Below, piece by piece: positions 13,221 to 16,242 of a stretch of 16,242 bases of DNA. The position numbers were made by a program, and so were the translations under genes. The DNA comes from SZUA-430 sp964547645 (GTDB taxonomy: Bacteria; Pseudomonadota; Alphaproteobacteria; Micropepsales; Micropepsaceae). The DNA lies in the NCBI GenBank assembly GCA_964547645.1, contig CAZJOM010000084.1, forward strand, positions 1 to 16,242, given 5' to 3'. Positions within the stretch are counted from its first letter, which is position 1. Every line of letters starts with the position of its first letter. The notes under the pieces are model-generated. The model was given only the letters and a program-made list of their open reading frames with translations. It made no database searches and had not been told where the DNA came from.

Positions 13221-14303
13221 ATGCAATTCGGCGTTCAAATGGTGTTTCAGAACTGGGGCAATCGGATCAGCGACACGCAGGTCTACGAGGAAGAGATACG
13301 CCTGGGATTGCTCGCCGAGGAACTCGGCTTCGACGCGCTATGGCCGGTCGAACATCACTTCGAGGACTACTCGTTCTGTCCCGACAACACGCAGTTCCTG
13401 AGTTACATGGCGGCGCGCACAACGCGCATCAAGCTCGGCACAGGCGCGGTGATCATGCCCTGGAACTTGCCCATCCGGATCGCCGAAAAGATCGCCCTGC
13501 TCGATATTCTCAGCAGTGGCCGCCTGTTGTTCGGCATGGGTCGCGGCTTGGCGCGCAAGGAATATGCCGGCATGGGTATCGACATGGACGAGTCGCGCGA
13601 CCGGTTCGACGAGTCCGCCGCGATGGTGCTCAAGGCGCTCGAAACCGGCGCGATCGAGGGCAAGGGCCCTTACTACCCGCAGAAGCGCACCGAGATCCGC
13701 CCGCGCCCGGAAGGCAAGCCTTTCGCAGACCGGATTTATTCGGTCGCGATGTCGCCGGACTCGGTCCAGCAATGCGCCAAAATGGGCGCCCGCATGGTCA
13801 TCTTTGCCCAGCGCCCGTGGGAGGCGCAGGTCGTATCGGTGAACGAGTATCGCGCCGCCTTCAAGCAGCATCACGGCAAGGACGCTCCGCCGATTATGAT
13901 CTGCGATTTCACCTATTGCGACACCGACCCCGCGCGCGCCAAGGAACTGGGCGAAAAATACGTGAGCCGCTACTTACTGAGCGTCCTCAATCACTACGAA
14001 CTGATGGACGACCACCTGAAAGGCAAAAAAGGGTACGAGTCCTACGGCGCGGCGGTCGATTTTCTTCGCGCGATCGGCAAGGAGGGCATGTGCCAGGGCT
14101 ATCTCGATGTCACGGCCTGGGGCACGCCCGCGCAAATCATCGAGAAGTTCGAACTGCGACGGGAACTGCTTGGCGACTTCGACATCAATCCGTGTTTCCG
14201 TTTCGGCGGCATGCGCTACGACGAAGCCGAACAAAGCATGCGCGCCTTCGCAACCCACGTGATGCCAGCGCTGAGGCGAACCGGCAAACGCAAGATCGCC
14301 TGA
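13221..14303 (+). CDS. LLM-class flavin-dependent oxidoreductase (luciferase-like monooxygenase 2)
   Basis: 360 residues from ATG 13221, chosen because GAGGAGG lies 8 bases ahead; an upstream in-frame TTG at 13200 lacks support. Family signs are VEHHFEDYSFCPDN (residues 43-56), LGTGAVIMPWNLPIRIAEKI (72-91), SSGRLLFGMGRGLARKEYAG (98-117) and the C-terminal WGTPAQIIEKFELRRELLGD. It is a reduced-flavin-dependent monooxygenase or dehydrogenase of unknown substrate. It is a distant paralogue of the protein at 1590, sharing the EHHF motif and barrel layout but differing in most loops, so the two probably act on different intermediates. The gene ends 5 bases from the opposing coq4 stop. Confidence 0.9.
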   Translation: MQFGVQMVFQNWGNRISDTQVYEEEIRLGLLAEELGFDALWPVEHHFEDYSFCPDNTQFLSYMAARTTRIKLGTGAVIMPWNLPIRIAEKIALLDILSSGRLLFGMGRGLARKEYAGMGIDMDESRDRFDESAAMVLKALETGAIEGKGPYYPQKRTEIRPRPEGKPFADRIYSVAMSPDSVQQCAKMGARMVIFAQRPWEAQVVSVNEYRAAFKQHHGKDAPPIMICDFTYCDTDPARAKELGEKYVSRYLLSVLNHYELMDDHLKGKKGYESYGAAVDFLRAIGKEGMCQGYLDVTAWGTPAQIIEKFELRRELLGDFDINPCFRFGGMRYDEAEQSMRAFATHVMPALRRTGKRKIA

Positions 14304-14308
14304 ATCGG

Positions 14309-15073
14309 CTACGCGGCTTTCCGCTCAAGTTCCGCTCGGCGGCGCGCCTGGAACTCGTTCTCGATGCGCCAGGATTCCCGTTCGGCTTGGCGATAGACCG
14401 TGGCCGGCCGCACGCGAAGTTTCGCCCGCACCGCCTCCAGCGGTTCTTGCAGCAAGGCCTCCCAGTCAGCCGTCGTGAAATCGCCAGAGGCCTTGCCGTT
14501 GCGGTAGCCTTCGAGTGCAGCCCGGACGATCGGCAGTTGCGGCGCCTCGCGGCGGACCTTGGCGATGCCGACCAGCACGATGACACCGACGCCGCGGTTG
14601 CGGGTTTGGGCATACGAAAAGGCGAGCAGACATAGTTCGCCAAGCCCATCGCGCCCGTAGCCGGTGACGACATGCCAAAGATCGTGCATGTCGCGGAGGC
14701 GGTTAGCGTAAAGCTCTTCTTCGGGACTATCGAACCGGCGGCTCGATCCCTCTTTGCTGGCAGCAACCAGACCGTCCGCCGACAGGTCGTGCCCGTAGAC
14801 AAAGTCGAGATAAGCGCGTCCGAGACTTCCTTCGGGGCATTTCGCCAAGGCGTTCCGGTCACTGAGCGCCGTCAAGAGTTGGCGGTTCTCGCTCAGAATC
14901 CGCCGCCCGGTTTCCGATGTCCGGAACCGCTCGAAACCCTTGTGTTGGCTGTTGCCGGTGAGCGCCGTGACAAACCGGAAAACCTGCGCGGTATCTTCCT
15001 TGTCGCGCAACAAAATACGCATCGCGCGCCACGCCTCGATCGGCCGGATTCTCCGCTTCTTAGCTTCAGTCAT
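14309..15073 (-). CDS. coq4: Coq4-family ubiquinone biosynthesis protein
   Basis: 254 residues carrying the Coq4 zinc motif HDxxH-x11-E in full: HDLWHVVTGYGRDGLGE with His130, Asp131, His134 and Glu146. Other family features are the FVYGHDLSADGL segment before it (92-102) and FSYAQTRNRG after. In eukaryotes Coq4 acts in coenzyme Q assembly and has been tied to processing of the C1 position of the ring (general knowledge); the bacterial role is presumed similar. The start is ATG 15073 with AGGAGA 5 bases upstream; an open extension to 15187 overlaps the thioesterase and was rejected. It lies 25 bases after the thioesterase. It is unclear whether this is the housekeeping copy or a paralogue recruited to the catabolic cluster. 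Confidence 0.9.
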   Translation of the reverse strand: MTEAKKRRIRPIEAWRAMRILLRDKEDTAQVFRFVTALTGNSQHKGFERFRTSETGRRILSENRQLLTALSDRNALAKCPEGSLGRAYLDFVYGHDLSADGLVAASKEGSSRRFDSPEEELYANRLRDMHDLWHVVTGYGRDGLGELCLLAFSYAQTRNRGVGVIVLVGIAKVRREAPQLPIVRAALEGYRNGKASGDFTTADWEALLQEPLEAVRAKLRVRPATVYRQAERESWRIENEFQARRRAELERKAA

Positions 15074-15098
15074 CGCTGTCTCCTGTTCGTTGCTTAAC

Positions 15099-15548
15099 TT
15101 ATGCCGCCGGCTTGGGATCGATGATGAGCACCGTCCCTTGGGCGGCGCAACAGGCACGCCCTTCGTTCGCCACGTCGATGCGCACAACCGCCGTCGATCT
15201 TGTCATTGCGATCAGTTCGGCCTCGGCGACTACCATGCCGGACTTCACCGGCGCCAACAGATTGAGCTTGAACTCCGTTGTGGCCGCCCATTGACCGGGC
15301 TTCATGTGCGGATAGCACACGCAACCCAGGACGTGATCGCACATCGCCGCCAGCACCCCGCCATGCATGTTTCCGATGGGTGTCAGCAGCCGGTCGGTCA
15401 CTTGCATCTCGGCCCTGATTTTCCCGTGTTCGGCATGCACGATGCGCACGCCCAGAAACTCGGGCAACCCTTTCATCGAATTGCTGGCATCGATGAAGCG
15501 CTGCGCTATCTCTTTGTTGAAGACGGGCAGCTTTGCTGCAGTCGCCAT
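15099..15548 (-). CDS. PaaI-type hot-dog thioesterase
   Basis: 149 residues, a usual length for a single hot-dog thioesterase. The PaaI-family motif is IGNMHGGVLAAMCDHVLG, with HGG at 62-64 and Asp71 on the hot-dog helix. The strand AATTEFKLNLLAPVKSGMVV and the C-terminal VVRIDVANEGRACCAAQGTV match the fold. Such enzymes hydrolyse acyl-CoA thioesters, often aryl- or dead-end acyl-CoAs, freeing CoA in the cytoplasm. The start is ATG with GGAGGG 6 bases upstream. The gene lies 25 bases after the nitronate monooxygenase and before coq4, so the three form one unit. The substrate is unknown. Confidence 0.92.
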   Translation of the reverse strand: MATAAKLPVFNKEIAQRFIDASNSMKGLPEFLGVRIVHAEHGKIRAEMQVTDRLLTPIGNMHGGVLAAMCDHVLGCVCYPHMKPGQWAATTEFKLNLLAPVKSGMVVAEAELIAMTRSTAVVRIDVANEGRACCAAQGTVLIIDPKPAA

Positions 15549-15573
15549 TTCATTCCCTCCGGCACATGATGGA

Positions 15574-16242
15574 TTACGCGAACGACTTCGCCCGCGCCAG
15601 CGCGCCTTCGGCGGACGCCACCAGATCGGCCATCACCTCCGCGGCCGGCCTGACTTTGTGGATGAGACCCATGCCCTGCCCCGCGAAACCGGGCGCAATG
15701 TCCTTGCGTTTGACGGCGGCAGCCGCCGCCAGCACCGGCATCGCGATCATCGGCTGAAACGGCATCGGTAGAGGCTCCAAGCCCGCTTCCATGAACGCGT
15801 CGGTCCACTTGTTGCGAATGATCCGCGCGGGCTTGCCGGTGACGGTTCGCGAAACCACCGTGTCGCCGTCGCCCGACTCCACGATCGCATCCTTCTGGAA
15901 ATCCTCGATACCGGCTTCGAGCGTCGCGAGAAACGCCGTGCCGACCCAGGCGCCTTCGGCACCCAGCATCATGGCGGCTGCGATGCCGCGGCCATCTGAA
16001 ATTCCGCCAGCCCCCAACACCGGGATACGGCCAGCCATCGCATCGACCACCTGCGGGATCAGCGCCATCGTTCCGATGGGCGAATTGTGTCCGCCGCCGT
16101 CATGACCTTGCGCCACGATCATATCGATTCCCGAGGACACCACCTGCAATGCATGCTTCACCGCCCCGACGACCGCCATGACTTTGGTGCCGTTGGCGTG
16201 GAGGCGGTCGATCCAAGGGCCGGGATTGCCCAACCCGGCCGC
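15574..16242 (-). CDS. Nitronate monooxygenase family flavoprotein (5' end beyond window)
   Basis: 222 residues of the C-terminal part are visible, entering at the window edge with AAGLGNPGPWIDRLHANGTK. The NMO hallmark AQGHDGGGHNSP is present; its His (visible residue 52) is where class I nitronate monooxygenases have the catalytic base. It is followed by PVLGAGGISDGRGIAAAMML and GAEGAWVGTAFLAT, the FMN phosphate-binding region of the TIM barrel. These proteins bind FMN; true members oxidise alkyl nitronates, but many relatives in catabolic clusters have other, unproved roles such as enoyl reduction. The N-terminal FMN-binding part is missing from view. It is the first visible gene of unit E. 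Confidence 0.9.
   Translation of the reverse strand, partial: AAGLGNPGPWIDRLHANGTKVMAVVGAVKHALQVVSSGIDMIVAQGHDGGGHNSPIGTMALIPQVVDAMAGRIPVLGAGGISDGRGIAAAMMLGAEGAWVGTAFLATLEAGIEDFQKDAIVESGDGDTVVSRTVTGKPARIIRNKWTDAFMEAGLEPLPMPFQPMIAMPVLAAAAAVKRKDIAPGFAGQGMGLIHKVRPAAEVMADLVASAEGALARAKSFA

Noticed and set aside
15074..15187. N-terminal extension of Coq4 to 15187
   Set aside because: The added segment overlaps the thioesterase gene and has no family similarity; ATG 15073 has AGGAGA at good spacing.
1..16242. CRISPR arrays, tRNA/rRNA genes, insertion sequences, toxin-antitoxin or defence genes
   Set aside because: Reading both strands gave no spaced repeats, no RNA gene landmarks and no transposase, nuclease or defence-protein motifs. 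The window is metabolic throughout.

Overview
This is a GC-rich bacterial window, probably a metagenome-derived scaffold from an alphaproteobacterium. Two runs of exactly 100 N mark scaffold joins. A Coq4-family protein points to a ubiquinone-making proteobacterium, and the mix of acyl-CoA enzymes, luciferase-like monooxygenases and amidohydrolases is typical of catabolic islands in Rhodospirillales- or Sphingomonad-like lineages. That placement is inference. No tRNA, rRNA, transposase, phage gene or CRISPR array is visible, and no stretch longer than 300 bases lacks a gene, apart from uncertainty at the two gaps.

The window holds five compact transcription units in alternating directions. 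Unit A (minus, 4020 to 1 and beyond) is zinc alcohol dehydrogenase, luciferase-like monooxygenase, a thiolase-fold protein without the usual catalytic cysteines, then a DUF35 zinc-ribbon/OB-fold protein cut by the window edge. Unit B (plus, 4196-8509) is a carboxymuconolactone-decarboxylase-like protein, a MaoC hydratase (these two separated by a gap), FadH 2,4-dienoyl-CoA reductase and an IclR regulator. Unit C (minus, 12237-8510) is an amidohydrolase-2 protein, a D-aminoacylase-family amidohydrolase and an HSL-type alpha/beta hydrolase. Unit D (plus, 12369-14303) is an enoyl-CoA hydratase and a second luciferase-like monooxygenase. Unit E (minus, window end to 14309) is a nitronate monooxygenase (partial), a PaaI-type thioesterase and Coq4.

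Taken together, units A-D look like a pathway that breaks down an unidentified, probably cyclic or branched, carboxylic acid as its CoA thioester. It has dienoyl-CoA reduction, two hydratases, a thiolase/DUF35 pair of the kind that performs retro-aldol side-chain cleavage in steroid breakdown, two flavin monooxygenases, and hydrolases. The two divergent intergenic regions (4021-4195 and 12238-12368) share a nearly identical ACAC-N4-GTGT-type site and similar leader sequences, suggesting common control, perhaps by the IclR protein.

The two gaps differ. The one at 2760-2859 is flanked by an exact 55-base duplication and is almost certainly a false gap: collapsing it gives an intact monooxygenase gene with a TTG start and a good ribosome binding site. 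The one at 4686-4785 has no overlap and hides the end of one gene and the start of the next.
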